Shown here: positions 1 to 7,171 of the stretch, one piece after another
Position numbering within the stretch: the first letter of the stretch is position 1
How the letters are laid out: each line of letters opens with the position of its first letter
NCBI GenBank assembly: GCA_019309605.1
Contig: JAFDFW010000024.1
Coordinates: forward strand, 1-12,565
Direction: 5' to 3'
Source: Deltaproteobacteria bacterium
Lineage (GTDB): Bacteria > Myxococcota_A > Polyangia > Polyangiales > Houyiibacteriaceae
Length of the DNA stretch: 12,565 nt
The notes under the pieces: generated by a model
What the model saw: only the letters and a program-made list of their open reading frames with translations
The model's database searches: none
Told to the model about the DNA's origin: nothing
Position numbers and translations under genes: made by a program

Positions 1-428
1 AAGCCACCAAGGGTCGTCCTGCGAATCGCCAGCGGTGATAGTTGCTGGACGACCCGCACTTTTTCGGTGAGTTGCCTTCGCAGGCTCTCGAGCGGCGCGT
101 CCTCGCCTTGAGGTTTCTCGAGGAAGTCGATCGCCCCGAGTTCGAGCGCGCGAAAGACGTTCTCCTTCGCGGAAAGCCCGGACACCACCACGACCGGGAG
201 TGGATGACGGTCCATGAGCAGCTGAAGAAACTCGAACCCGTCCAGCCGCGGCATCTCCAAATCCAAGGTGATGAAGTCCGGCGGGTTCCCTTCGACGACC
301 CGCAAGGCATCTGCGCCGTCGCTTGCGACCTCGACCTGGGAGATACCAGGAATTTCCCTGAGGATCGCGGCGATCGTGCGCCGATTCAGCGAAGAGTCGT
401 CTACGACCAGTGCGCGGAGCTCCCTCAC
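1..428 (-). CDS. cheB: CheB, chemotaxis response regulator / protein-glutamate methylesterase (3' part cut by window edge)
   Basis: Only the N-terminal 142 residues are visible. They form a CheY-like receiver domain: acidic pair D10-D11 (LVVDDSS), phospho-acceptor D56 in ITLDLEMPRLDGFEF, S83 in VVVVSG, and K105 in DFLEKP. The D-L-E-M-P-R-L-D-G and GAIDFLEKP wording is typical of CheB rather than CheY. CheB proteins carry a C-terminal methylesterase that demethylates or deamidates receptor glutamates/glutamines; here that part lies off the window, so the assignment rests on receiver style and on the gene directly following cheR. The start is the GTG at 428, which abuts the cheR TAG (431-429) with no gap and has AGGAGG six bases upstream. 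The chain is still in its linker at the edge. The alternative is a stand-alone receiver protein. Confidence 0.86.
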   Translation of the reverse strand, partial: MRELRALVVDDSSLNRRTIAAILREIPGISQVEVASDGADALRVVEGNPPDFITLDLEMPRLDGFEFLQLLMDRHPLPVVVVSGLSAKENVFRALELGAIDFLEKPQGEDAPLESLRRQLTEKVRVVQQLSPLAIRRTTLGG

Positions 429-1310
429 CTACAACCTCCTCGGAGGCAATTCGGTGTACGGGATCGGGCGCCGGTAGACGATGTCGGTCGACATCTGCGC
501 GATCTCGAAGGCCGTGCTCGACTGGAGCAGCGACTCACTGTGTCCCAGGAGCAAATAGCCACCTCGGTTCAGCCGTTGGTAGATAGAGTCGAGAACGTTT
601 CGGCGCGACGCGTCGTCGAAGTAGATCAGAACGTTTCGACAGAAAGTGACGTCCACTCGCCCCACAATCGCGGCGCGCCGCTGATTCATCAGGTTGAGAT
701 GCCCGAAATGGCACATCGACCGAATGCGCGGATGAACCTGTCTGCCCTCATCGGTGTCGATGAAGTAACGCTCGTATTCAGGAATCATCGCCCGGAAGCT
801 CGCCGAGCTGTACGTAGCGCCGCGCGCTTTGCGCAACACTCGACGCGAGATGTCGTTGCCGAAGACGCGGATGTCCCAACCCTCGAAGAGGCCGGTCGCA
901 TCGATGAGCATTGCAATCGTGTAGACTTCTTCGCCGCTCGAGCATCCCGCGCTCCATACATCGAGCCGCTTCGACCGGCGCGCGAGGGCGCGGCCTCGAA
1001 CGACGGGAAGGATCTCGTCGGTGAACGCTCGAAGTTGGTAGGCCTCGCGGAAGAAATAAGTTTCGTTGGTCGTCAGAACCTCGGCGGCAGCCTCGAGCTC
1101 CGCCTGCGCTCTCGGGTGATACTGCAAGTAGCGGTAGTACTCGGAGAAATCATCGATACCCAGCTCGCGAAGGCGTTCCCGTAGACGTCGCTCCACGACA
1201 TAAGCCGAGTCGTCCGCGAAGTAGATGCCACAGAAGTGGTTGACGAAATCCCGAAGGAGACGGAATTCCTTGAGATCCAGGGTCGGCCCTACGTCGTGTA
1301 GTAAGGTCAC
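429..1310 (-). CDS. cheR: CheR, chemoreceptor glutamate methyltransferase
   Basis: A 293-residue protein of normal CheR length. It methylates glutamates on chemoreceptors using S-adenosylmethionine, opposing CheB. An N-terminal helical CheR domain (about 1-80) is followed by the conserved TTNETYFFRE (about 80-89), the SAM-binding motif WSAGCSSGEE (about 119-128), FGNDIS with the acidic ribose-binding position, and FCRNVLIYFD (about 223-232) near the active site. The C-terminus has the usual GGYLLLGHSESL. An in-frame reading extends to 1361, but the start is placed at the GTG at 1310: it has GGAGG five bases upstream and begins one base after the stop of the HEAT-repeat gene, matching the spacing elsewhere in the operon. 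There is no C-terminal TPR or receptor-binding pentapeptide extension. It sits directly before cheB. Confidence 0.95.
   Translation of the reverse strand: MTLLHDVGPTLDLKEFRLLRDFVNHFCGIYFADDSAYVVERRLRERLRELGIDDFSEYYRYLQYHPRAQAELEAAAEVLTTNETYFFREAYQLRAFTDEILPVVRGRALARRSKRLDVWSAGCSSGEEVYTIAMLIDATGLFEGWDIRVFGNDISRRVLRKARGATYSSASFRAMIPEYERYFIDTDEGRQVHPRIRSMCHFGHLNLMNQRRAAIVGRVDVTFCRNVLIYFDDASRRNVLDSIYQRLNRGGYLLLGHSESLLQSSTAFEIAQMSTDIVYRRPIPYTELPPRRL
435..440 (-). promoter_or_regulatory. Ribosome-binding site of cheB
   Basis: A perfect AGGAGG lies on the minus strand inside the last codons of cheR, six bases before the GTG at 428. It fixes the non-ATG start of cheB and supports translation directly after cheR. 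Confidence 0.7.
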
Positions 1311-1311
1311 C

Positions 1312-3333
1312 TCACCCTCCGAGCAGACCGCTCTCGATCGCATGCTTGACCATGGAATCACTCTCGGTGGCCAGCGCCTCCGTCAAGAGTTTCCGGGTGC
1401 GTTCATTGTCGAGAGCGAGAAGTAGTTTGATCGCTAGCATGCGAACGTTCCAGGCCGAATGTTGGAGGCCCAAACTCAGGAGCCGCTCGGCGTCACGCGT
1501 CGGCAGAGTGTGAGACGCGCGAAGCCCGGCCTGAAACACCTCATCGTCGGAGTGGGAGAGCGCACGCTCGGCCGCAGCGGCGACCTCGGAATCCTTCAGC
1601 CATGCGAGTGCGTCGAGCGCCGCGGCGATGACAACCGGCTCGTGGTCTTCGAGCAGGGCTCGAATGCGGGGAATGGCTCCGCTGGCCTCGCGCCGGCCGA
1701 GGGCAAGGGCTGCCTCAGCCCGAATCGGAGCGAACGGCGAGTCGAGCGCGGTGCTGAGCGGGGCGTTGGCCTCGCTGGTGCTCATTTGCCCGAGCGTTCG
1801 AACGGCTGCGATTTGAACGTCGATGTCCTCATCCGCGACGGCATAGCCAATCAGTTGCGCCACGTCGGTGGCGTTCGCCATCGCCAGCGCCTGAACCACC
1901 GCCCGGCGCGTGCGCGGGTCGCTGCTGTGCAAGCCGCGTTTTAGCACTTCGACCGCGCCTTCGGAGTCCAGACGGGAGAGCACATGTGCAATGTCGGCGC
2001 CCCCCGGACCATCGAGGTCGGCCCGCTCGAGCGCTTTCTCGACGAGGGCTGGCACCCGCTTGGCCAGGGCTTCGAGTGCGCCGGTTGCGGCTGCGCGAAC
2101 CTGATGCGAGGGGCTGCTCAAGCATTCGACGAGCGCCCGGCAGTCGCGGGCGTCGCCCCACCAACGAAGGCTCTCGGCAGCGGCTGCACGCACCCCATCC
2201 GTAGCGTCGGTCAAATCCCGCTCGATCAAGCTCCGAATGCGATCACGCGTACCGGCTGGAACCGCGTCGAGATGGCGGTAGCTGAGCTCGGCCGCAAGCT
2301 CGAGGGCGATTGCCCAGACCCGGGGCTCGCCATGGCGCTGCATGAGCAGCGGCTCGATGAGCCCGGTGCCCCAACTGCGCAGAGCCTCGACCGTTTCCAG
2401 GTTGGCTACGTCATCGGCAACCGCATGTAGAACGGCCTCGAGGGAATTCTCGTCCCTGCACAGCACCGCGAGGTAGGCCGCACCTTGCCGAGTGCTGGTG
2501 TCCCCGTGAAGGAGAGCCTCGTGGAACGCACGCCGGACCGATTCATTCGAGGCGCTCAACCGTTCGATCAACTCGGCGCGATGAACTTCCGCCTGGCCGG
2601 TAAGCTCCGCAATCGCGCGAAGGGCCGCCGAGGACGTCTGTGGCGAGGCGTCCGTCGCGAGCCCGAGAAGAAACTCGAGCGCCTGGGGATCGCCCGTCCT
2701 TCCGAGAAGCTCTGCCGAGATCCGACGAACAATTGCGTCTTCGACGGCCGGCCGCAGGTCTTCCCAAAGCACCCGTGTACCCAACCGCGTTAGCCCCTCC
2801 ACGATGGAGACGCGAAGAAAGAGATGGGGAGTGGAGAGCCGCTCCTGGAGAAGGCGTTCGGCGCGAGCGCCCCCGATGCAAACCAAGGCCTCGACCGCCG
2901 CGGCGGCCACGTTGGCGTCCGAGCCTCGAAGGAGCAACTCGAGCTGGTCGACCATCTGAGGATCCCGCGTCTTGCCCATCGCCTCGACGAGGAATTTCCG
3001 CACGCCCTCTCCGGCAGCTTCACAAGCCTTGGCGAACTTGTCCGCCCTGCCCTGAGCCACCATCCCGAGAACCTCTATTGCTGCGTTCCGCAGGCCAATG
3101 TTGTCGGTCTCGACAACTCGAACCAGAAGCGCGTCAATCAGCGCGTCCTGCTCCATCGTTTGCGCCGCAAGCGAGATCGCTTCTCTTCGAACGCGCCAAT
3201 CGGTATCCGAAAGCGCATCGAGAATCTGGGTTAGCGGCGTCCTCTGAGGACGCAGGCTCATCCGATGGACCGCCTGGCGCCGGACGTCAGGATCAGCAGA
3301 GTGAAACGCTTGCTCGAGCCGATCGCTGGTCAC
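1312..3333 (-). CDS. HEAT-repeat protein embedded in the chemosensory operon
   Basis: A 673-residue protein made almost entirely of HEAT/PBS-lyase-type helical repeats, roughly 20 units of about 30 residues. Repeat cores such as DPDVRRQAV, DWRVRREAI, DGVRAAAAESL, HQVRAAATGALEAL, DPRTRRAVVQALA, DIDVQIAAVRTLG and APIRAEAALALG run from residue 12 to the C-terminus. No signal peptide, membrane segment or catalytic motif is visible, so a cytoplasmic protein-binding scaffold is likely. The GTG start at 3333 overlaps the upstream cheW stop as GTGA and has GGAGG four bases upstream; the in-frame extension to 3582 is compositionally unlike the repeats and lies wholly inside cheW. Its stop is one base before cheR. 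From family knowledge, the Che7 system of Myxococcus xanthus also uses a HEAT-repeat protein (Cpc7) as a CheY partner. That this protein does the same is inference. Confidence 0.9.
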   Translation of the reverse strand: MTSDRLEQAFHSADPDVRRQAVHRMSLRPQRTPLTQILDALSDTDWRVRREAISLAAQTMEQDALIDALLVRVVETDNIGLRNAAIEVLGMVAQGRADKFAKACEAAGEGVRKFLVEAMGKTRDPQMVDQLELLLRGSDANVAAAAVEALVCIGGARAERLLQERLSTPHLFLRVSIVEGLTRLGTRVLWEDLRPAVEDAIVRRISAELLGRTGDPQALEFLLGLATDASPQTSSAALRAIAELTGQAEVHRAELIERLSASNESVRRAFHEALLHGDTSTRQGAAYLAVLCRDENSLEAVLHAVADDVANLETVEALRSWGTGLIEPLLMQRHGEPRVWAIALELAAELSYRHLDAVPAGTRDRIRSLIERDLTDATDGVRAAAAESLRWWGDARDCRALVECLSSPSHQVRAAATGALEALAKRVPALVEKALERADLDGPGGADIAHVLSRLDSEGAVEVLKRGLHSSDPRTRRAVVQALAMANATDVAQLIGYAVADEDIDVQIAAVRTLGQMSTSEANAPLSTALDSPFAPIRAEAALALGRREASGAIPRIRALLEDHEPVVIAAALDALAWLKDSEVAAAAERALSHSDDEVFQAGLRASHTLPTRDAERLLSLGLQHSAWNVRMLAIKLLLALDNERTRKLLTEALATESDSMVKHAIESGLLGG
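1316..1320 (-). promoter_or_regulatory. Ribosome-binding site of cheR
   Basis: GGAGG overlaps the last codons of the HEAT-repeat gene, five bases before the GTG at 1310. It favours this start over the longer in-frame reading that begins at 1361 inside the upstream gene. Confidence 0.65.
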
Positions 3334-3830
3334 GGCGCCTCCGAAGGCAGGGACGGCATGTCTCTTGGATGAATCGCCATTGCGGGTTCGACGAGCCGTT
3401 CTGGATCCAGCAGGAACACGAGCCGACCACCGCGACGGTAGGCTGAGGTGATGCCCCGCCCGTGATGACGCTCGTCCAACACCGGCACATCGCGCTGCGG
3501 GTTCTCGGCGGACGAAAAGACGTCGAGCACGGCATCGACGACAACCCCGACCAGCATTCCGCTGGTTTCGAGGATGACCCACTTGGTTCGTCGCTTCGTC
3601 TCCTGCGCCGGCAGGCCGAAAAGGCGGCGCAGGTCGACGACCGCCACAACTTGCTCACGGTAGTCCGCCACTCCGAGGACAAAAGGACGCTCACGTGGAA
3701 GCTCGATGACCGGAAGCGGGTTGACGATTTCACGGATGCGCGCGACCTCGAGGGCATACAGGATCGTGCCTACCTCGACGCGAATCAGGTCTTTCGCAAG
3801 TGTTGCGCTGTATGCCCGGCCTCCGCTCAC
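3330..3830 (-). CDS. cheW: Second CheW-like adaptor
   Basis: A 166-residue single CheW domain. These adaptors link the CheA P5 domain to receptor tips. Recognisable strands run from LIRVEVGTILYALEVARIRE (about 15-34) through the P-V-I-E-L-P-R loop, FVLGVADYREQVVAVVDLR, an ETSGMLVGVVVDAVLDV segment, and a final LVFLLDPERLV. The usual N-L-R-G-x-V turn reads D-Y-R-E-Q-V: the arginine is kept and the glycine lost. It is clearly different from the CheW encoded just upstream, so the pair is not a recent duplication and may serve different receptors or array positions. The start is a GTG at 3830, one base after the upstream stop, with only a weak G-rich ribosome-binding site. Its TGA overlaps the start of the HEAT-repeat gene. 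Confidence 0.88.
   Translation of the reverse strand: MSGGRAYSATLAKDLIRVEVGTILYALEVARIREIVNPLPVIELPRERPFVLGVADYREQVVAVVDLRRLFGLPAQETKRRTKWVILETSGMLVGVVVDAVLDVFSSAENPQRDVPVLDERHHGRGITSAYRRGGRLVFLLDPERLVEPAMAIHPRDMPSLPSEAP
3338..3342 (-). promoter_or_regulatory. Ribosome-binding site of the HEAT-repeat gene
   Basis: GGAGG lies four bases before the GTG at 3333, inside the end of the second cheW. The spacing is short but supports the GTGA-overlap start over more distant upstream starts. Confidence 0.5.
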
Positions 3831-3831
3831 T

Positions 3832-4323
3832 TCATGCCCCCAACAACGACACCGGATCGATCAAGATCAACATGTCTTCTCGACCGCTCGACGAATCCGA
3901 AGGAACACGACCGACTCCTACGACGTACTCGGAAAGCTCGGTGCCCATCGCGCTCGCATACTCGATCTGGTCCGGTTCCATGCGATACACCTGAATGACG
4001 CGGTCCACGGCGACCCCGATGAGTTCTTCGCCGTTGTCGACCAACAACACGCGCCCGTAGGGCTCGTGCTGCTCCACCTCGAGATGCAACATCTTGGGCA
4101 AGTCGATCAACGTGATGATTTGGCCCCTCACCGTGATGACTCCGAGCAAGTGCTCGGGCGCGCGTGGAACCTCCGTCAACGGCGGCGGCATCAGAATCTC
4201 GCGAACTGCGGACAGGGGAAACCCGTACGCCTCGTCGCCCGCGAACACCGCCAGCACCGCAATGGCTCCCGTCTCGCTATCCGTGTGGGGGGCCAGTGTC
4301 GCCTTTTGCACAGTCAAGCTCAT
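3832..4323 (-). CDS. cheW: CheW, chemotaxis coupling protein
   Basis: A 163-residue CheW domain with a short N-terminal extension of about 20 residues. It shows the classic FAGDEAYGFPLSAVREIL, PRAPEHLLGVITVRGQIITL, a VDNGEELIGVAVDRV segment, and a closing LILIDPVSLL. It should bind the CheA regulatory domain and couple it to receptor signalling domains. The ATG overlaps the cheA stop as ATGA, and GGAGA lies seven bases upstream, so translation is probably coupled to cheA. It retains the V-R-G-Q turn that the second CheW has altered. Confidence 0.93.
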   Translation of the reverse strand: MSLTVQKATLAPHTDSETGAIAVLAVFAGDEAYGFPLSAVREILMPPPLTEVPRAPEHLLGVITVRGQIITLIDLPKMLHLEVEQHEPYGRVLLVDNGEELIGVAVDRVIQVYRMEPDQIEYASAMGTELSEYVVGVGRVPSDSSSGREDMLILIDPVSLLGA

Positions 4324-6392
4324 AGGCGCGTCTCCAGGGCTCGAAGTGCGTCCGGCCCGTCGAAGTACTCCGTGAAGAGTGCCGGCGCATCGAGCACCAG
4401 CGCGACTTTCTGATCGCCCAGATCCGTCGCACCGGCAAAGCCCCGAATCGACGACAAGCTCTTCCCCAGGGCCTTGATGATCACGTCTTCCTGACCGATG
4501 AGCCCATCGACGACGAATCCGAGCTCTCGGTTCCCCATCGAGCCAACGACGACGAATCGGCCCTCCTCCCGGCTGGAGCCCCGGAAGCCGAACAAGTCAG
4601 CGAGATCGCAAATCGCGAGCGTCTCACCACGCAGGGTGATCACTTCGCGGCCTTGAATGGTGCGGACCTCTTCTGGCACGTACGGGATCGCTTCGCGAAC
4701 CGCCGTGATTGGCAGCGCAAAGGTGCGGGACGCAACCGTGACGATGAGCGCACGAATGATCGCGAGGGTGATCGGCAGTGTGACGGTGATCTTCGTTCCG
4801 ATGCCCTGCTCGCTCGCGATCGAGATCATCCCGCCCAATCGAAGGATGTTGGTCTTGACGACGTCCATCCCAACGCCGCGGCCAGACAGGTCCGTGATCT
4901 CGGAGCTCGTACTCAGCCCCGGGAGGAATACCAAGTTGAGCATCTCCTGGCGCGTGAGCTCATGACTGATGTCCGCGCTCAGCAGGCCTCGCGAAACCGC
5001 TGTTTCGCGGAGCTTGTGTGCGTTCATACCGCCACCATCGTCTTCGACCTCGATGACGACGTTGCTGCCCTTGTGATACGCGTTGAGTGCGAGGGTGCCC
5101 TCTGGCGGCTTGGCGACGCGTGTCCGCGCGTCGGCGGGTTCGATGCCATGGTCGATGGCATTTCTGACCAGGTGCATCAACGGGTCGGTCAGCTCCTCCA
5201 CGATGAGCTTGTCGACCTCCGTGTTCGCGCCGGTGACCACGAGCCTGACGTCTTTGTCATGCTCGCGCGCAGCCTGCCGAACGATGCGAGCGAGCTTGTT
5301 GAACACCTGGCCTAGCGGCACCATACGAACGTCGAGGATCCCGGTGCGGAGCTCTGAGAGTTGACGCTCGAAGCCGCGGCCAATGCGGTCGAGCTCCATG
5401 AGCGATTGCCGGTGCGTCGATTCGCCCTTGAAGCGATCGACGATTCGGTCGACGGCGCTCCGCACCAAGGCGAGCTCCCCCACGACGTTCATCAAGTGGT
5501 CGAGCTTGCGGATGTCCACGCGGACCGAGTTGGCGACCGAACGAATCGATGCTTGGCTCTGGTCCTCTTCGGATTGAGGCCCCCGGCTGACCGCAGCCGA
5601 GGGGATGGATGTGAGCCGAGGCGGAAGCGTCGGCAGGTGCGTTCGCTCCTGGACCGCCTCGATTTTTCCATAGCGCCCTTCGAAATGAGCCTTGAGCTCC
5701 TCCTCCGGCACCCGGCTGGCGAGGAGCACCACGAGCTCGATGGTGTCCTCGTTGCCGCCCTCCATGCTCGGCAGATACGTGATGATCTCGGCGTCATCGC
5801 TGGCCACGTCACGCAAGGTCTCGATCGAGTCGTCGATGGCGGTCAGGTCGAACGCGGCGCGGAGTCGATAGAGCCGCAAGCCTTCCCGGATGCACGCCCT
5901 CAGCCGATGCTCCTCGTACTCGGTGAGTACCGAAAGAACGGCGGGTTCGATCGCGTACTTGTCGAGTGGATCGCCTTCCTCCGCCTCGGGTTCCGTGCCA
6001 ATCGAACGAATGTCCGCGATGTAGGCCTGCACGCCCGGCTCTTCCTCCGGCGACTGTGGATCTTCGAGCGCCAAGAGCCGCTGAAAGCGCTCGACCGAGT
6101 CGAAGAGCACGTCGAGAAGCTGCGGACCAACCAGGGTGCGGCCGAGCCGCAAGTCATCCAGCAAATCTTCGAGCGCATGGGCGACCGCGCCTACGTGCTT
6201 GTAACCAAACATCCCGGCAATGCCCTTGAGCGTGTGGACGCTGCGGAAAATCTCGTTGATTAGGGCGGGGTCGATGCGCTCGTTGCGATGATGCGCCTCG
6301 TCCAGCAACAAGAGATCGCGCGACAACGCCTCCACGAGCTCTTGGGCCTCGGCCAAGAACTCCTGCTGTACGTTGTCCCGCGGGTCGCTCAC
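4320..6392 (-). CDS. cheA: CheA, chemotaxis sensor histidine kinase
   Basis: A 690-residue cytoplasmic kinase with the full CheA layout. P1/Hpt spans about 5-130 with phosphorylatable H53 in VHTLKGIAGMFG. A region at about 170-250 reads like a CheY/CheB-binding P2 domain (alternating strands and helices from LYRLRAAFDLT to YGKIEAV). A charged linker runs about 250-285. P3 dimerisation starts near 290 (VDIRKLDHLMNVVGELALVR). P4 ATPase shows the N box LVRNAIDHG (N411), G1 box EDDGGGM (451-456), F-box region LVFLPGLST and G2 box SGRGVGMDVV. P5, CheW-like, runs from about 540 to the end. All key kinase residues are present. The GTG start at 6392 overlaps the cheY stop as GTGA and has AGGAGG seven bases upstream. 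It phosphorylates the CheY encoded upstream and the CheB encoded downstream. Confidence 0.96.
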   Translation of the reverse strand: MSDPRDNVQQEFLAEAQELVEALSRDLLLLDEAHHRNERIDPALINEIFRSVHTLKGIAGMFGYKHVGAVAHALEDLLDDLRLGRTLVGPQLLDVLFDSVERFQRLLALEDPQSPEEEPGVQAYIADIRSIGTEPEAEEGDPLDKYAIEPAVLSVLTEYEEHRLRACIREGLRLYRLRAAFDLTAIDDSIETLRDVASDDAEIITYLPSMEGGNEDTIELVVLLASRVPEEELKAHFEGRYGKIEAVQERTHLPTLPPRLTSIPSAAVSRGPQSEEDQSQASIRSVANSVRVDIRKLDHLMNVVGELALVRSAVDRIVDRFKGESTHRQSLMELDRIGRGFERQLSELRTGILDVRMVPLGQVFNKLARIVRQAAREHDKDVRLVVTGANTEVDKLIVEELTDPLMHLVRNAIDHGIEPADARTRVAKPPEGTLALNAYHKGSNVVIEVEDDGGGMNAHKLRETAVSRGLLSADISHELTRQEMLNLVFLPGLSTSSEITDLSGRGVGMDVVKTNILRLGGMISIASEQGIGTKITVTLPITLAIIRALIVTVASRTFALPITAVREAIPYVPEEVRTIQGREVITLRGETLAICDLADLFGFRGSSREEGRFVVVGSMGNRELGFVVDGLIGQEDVIIKALGKSLSSIRGFAGATDLGDQKVALVLDAPALFTEYFDGPDALRALETRL
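4990..5009. repeat. Perfect inverted repeat inside cheA
   Basis: CGCGAAAC and GTTTCGCG form 8-base perfect arms around a 4-base loop, within the cheA codons for about residues 461-468 of the ATPase domain. It would make a stable hairpin in the mRNA. No T-run follows, so it is not a standard terminator, and it may be incidental to the coding sequence. Confidence 0.6.
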
Positions 6393-6778
6393 CGAGAGAC
6401 CTCCTCAGCCGAGCCCAGTAGATCTCGGATCATGGATCGCAGCTCATCGACCTCGAAAGGCTTCTTGAGAAAAGCGTCCGCGCCGAGCTCGGCGCCTTGC
6501 TTTGAATCCGACCCGTCAACCTGGGTGCTGATCAAGATCTTGCGAGCGCCTTGTTGCCGCGGGCTCTTCTTCATGAAGGCGAGTAGCTCGAGTCCGTTTA
6601 TGTCCGGCATGTTGACGTCGACGATGACGACGTCAAATGTGTTGGCAGCCAACAAGCGAAGCGCCTCGAAACCGGTCTCGGCTTCCTGCACTCGGGCGAA
6701 GTCCGCGTCCTCCAAAGACGCGCGGACGAACGCGCGTACCGCGCTGCTGTCGTCGACGATTAGAGCTTGAAATGCCAC
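6389..6778 (-). CDS. cheY: CheY-type single-domain response regulator
   Basis: A 129-residue stand-alone receiver domain with all phosphorylation residues: D9-D10 (LIVDDSS), phospho-acceptor D54 in VIVDVNMPDINGLELL, T85 in ILIST, and K106 in LKKPF. It is the likely phosphate acceptor of the CheA encoded directly after it. No DNA-binding or enzymatic output domain is present, so it must act by protein binding; the downstream HEAT-repeat protein or an off-window motor are candidates (inference). It is the first gene of the operon. The GTG at 6778 is read as the start, with GGGGGA about six bases upstream, and 51 bases separate it from the DUF971 gene, the only sizeable gap around the che genes. 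Confidence 0.93.
   Translation of the reverse strand: MAFQALIVDDSSAVRAFVRASLEDADFARVQEAETGFEALRLLAANTFDVVIVDVNMPDINGLELLAFMKKSPRQQGARKILISTQVDGSDSKQGAELGADAFLKKPFEVDELRSMIRDLLGSAEEVSR
6400..6405 (-). promoter_or_regulatory. Ribosome-binding site of cheA
   Basis: AGGAGG lies seven bases before the GTG at 6392, inside the last codons of cheY. It decides the GTG start of cheA. Confidence 0.7.
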
Positions 6779-6829
6779 GCGATTTCCCCCGCGTACATGG
6801 TAACAGAGACGAACCGGGGGGGACCTGCT
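6779..6829 (-). promoter_or_regulatory. Intergenic gap before the che operon, probable promoter location
   Basis: This 51-base gap between the DUF971 gene and cheY is the only non-coding space upstream of the seven tightly joined che genes, so a promoter here or within the DUF971 gene is likely. I see no convincing -35/-10 or sigma-54 site. A run of seven Gs at 6816-6822 (plus strand) could pair with the G-rich run before cheY on the transcript, but no clear terminator is present. Readthrough from the recO-DUF971 group remains possible. Confidence 0.3.
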
Positions 6830-7171
6830 CTATTCGCGCGAAAAGGAACGCGACTTCGGCTCACCCTCCGCGCAGGATGAACATGCGCACAGGCTCCGTA
6901 GGAAGCGATGGCTGTAGATCCCCGTTTGGTGTCCGTCGCCCCAAATGAGCCGGAGCGCATAATTTCCGACGACTTGGATATCGGTTAGCTCGAGGTCGCC
7001 ACCCTCCACGTATTCGACCGGGCCTTCGTGACCCTGACAGTGCGCGCAGGGGCAGAATCCGCGCAATAGCTCATGCGGGTACACACTGCGGTGCCCATCC
7101 GCCCAATCGATTTCCATCACGCGGGCGCCACGAGGCGCGCGCAACTCGGTGGGTTCGGGCGCTTCGTTCAC
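6830..7171 (-). CDS. DUF971 / gamma-butyrobetaine-hydroxylase-like N-terminal domain protein
   Basis: A small protein of about 113 residues consisting of a single DUF971 domain, a fold also found at the N-terminus of gamma-butyrobetaine dioxygenases, where three Cys and one His bind zinc. Here C40, C42 and C45 (FCPCAHC) and H88 (IYSHRFLR) match that pattern. WADGHRSVYPHELLRGF and LIWGDGHQTGIYSH are the two internally similar halves. Oddly, a second C-x-C-x2-C follows at C95-C100 (CACSSC) near the C-terminus. No oxygenase domain is attached, so the function is unknown; it may be a zinc or metal-handling module. The GTG at 7171 overlaps the recO stop as GTGA, with GGGAGAG about 11 bases upstream. 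An ATG 18 codons downstream (at residue 19) is an alternative start. Confidence 0.82.
   Translation of the reverse strand: MNEAPEPTELRAPRGARVMEIDWADGHRSVYPHELLRGFCPCAHCQGHEGPVEYVEGGDLELTDIQVVGNYALRLIWGDGHQTGIYSHRFLRSLCACSSCAEGEPKSRSFSRE

Noticed and set aside
42..1184. Plus-strand open frame of 380 codons
   Set aside because: It lies antisense to cheR and cheB, whose motifs are unmistakable. The translation has no recognisable domain and is an expected by-product of GC-rich codon bias.
2893..2904. CCGCCGCGGCGG palindrome
   Set aside because: It encodes an alanine-rich helix in a HEAT repeat; GCG/GCC alanine codons give this palindrome by composition.
2640..3446. Plus-strand open frame of 268 codons
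   Set aside because: Antisense to the HEAT-repeat gene, very rich in Arg and Pro, no domain; a shadow of the coding strand.
5361..6263. Plus-strand open frame of 300 codons
   Set aside because: Antisense to cheA P1-P3; no recognisable domain and no ribosome-binding context.
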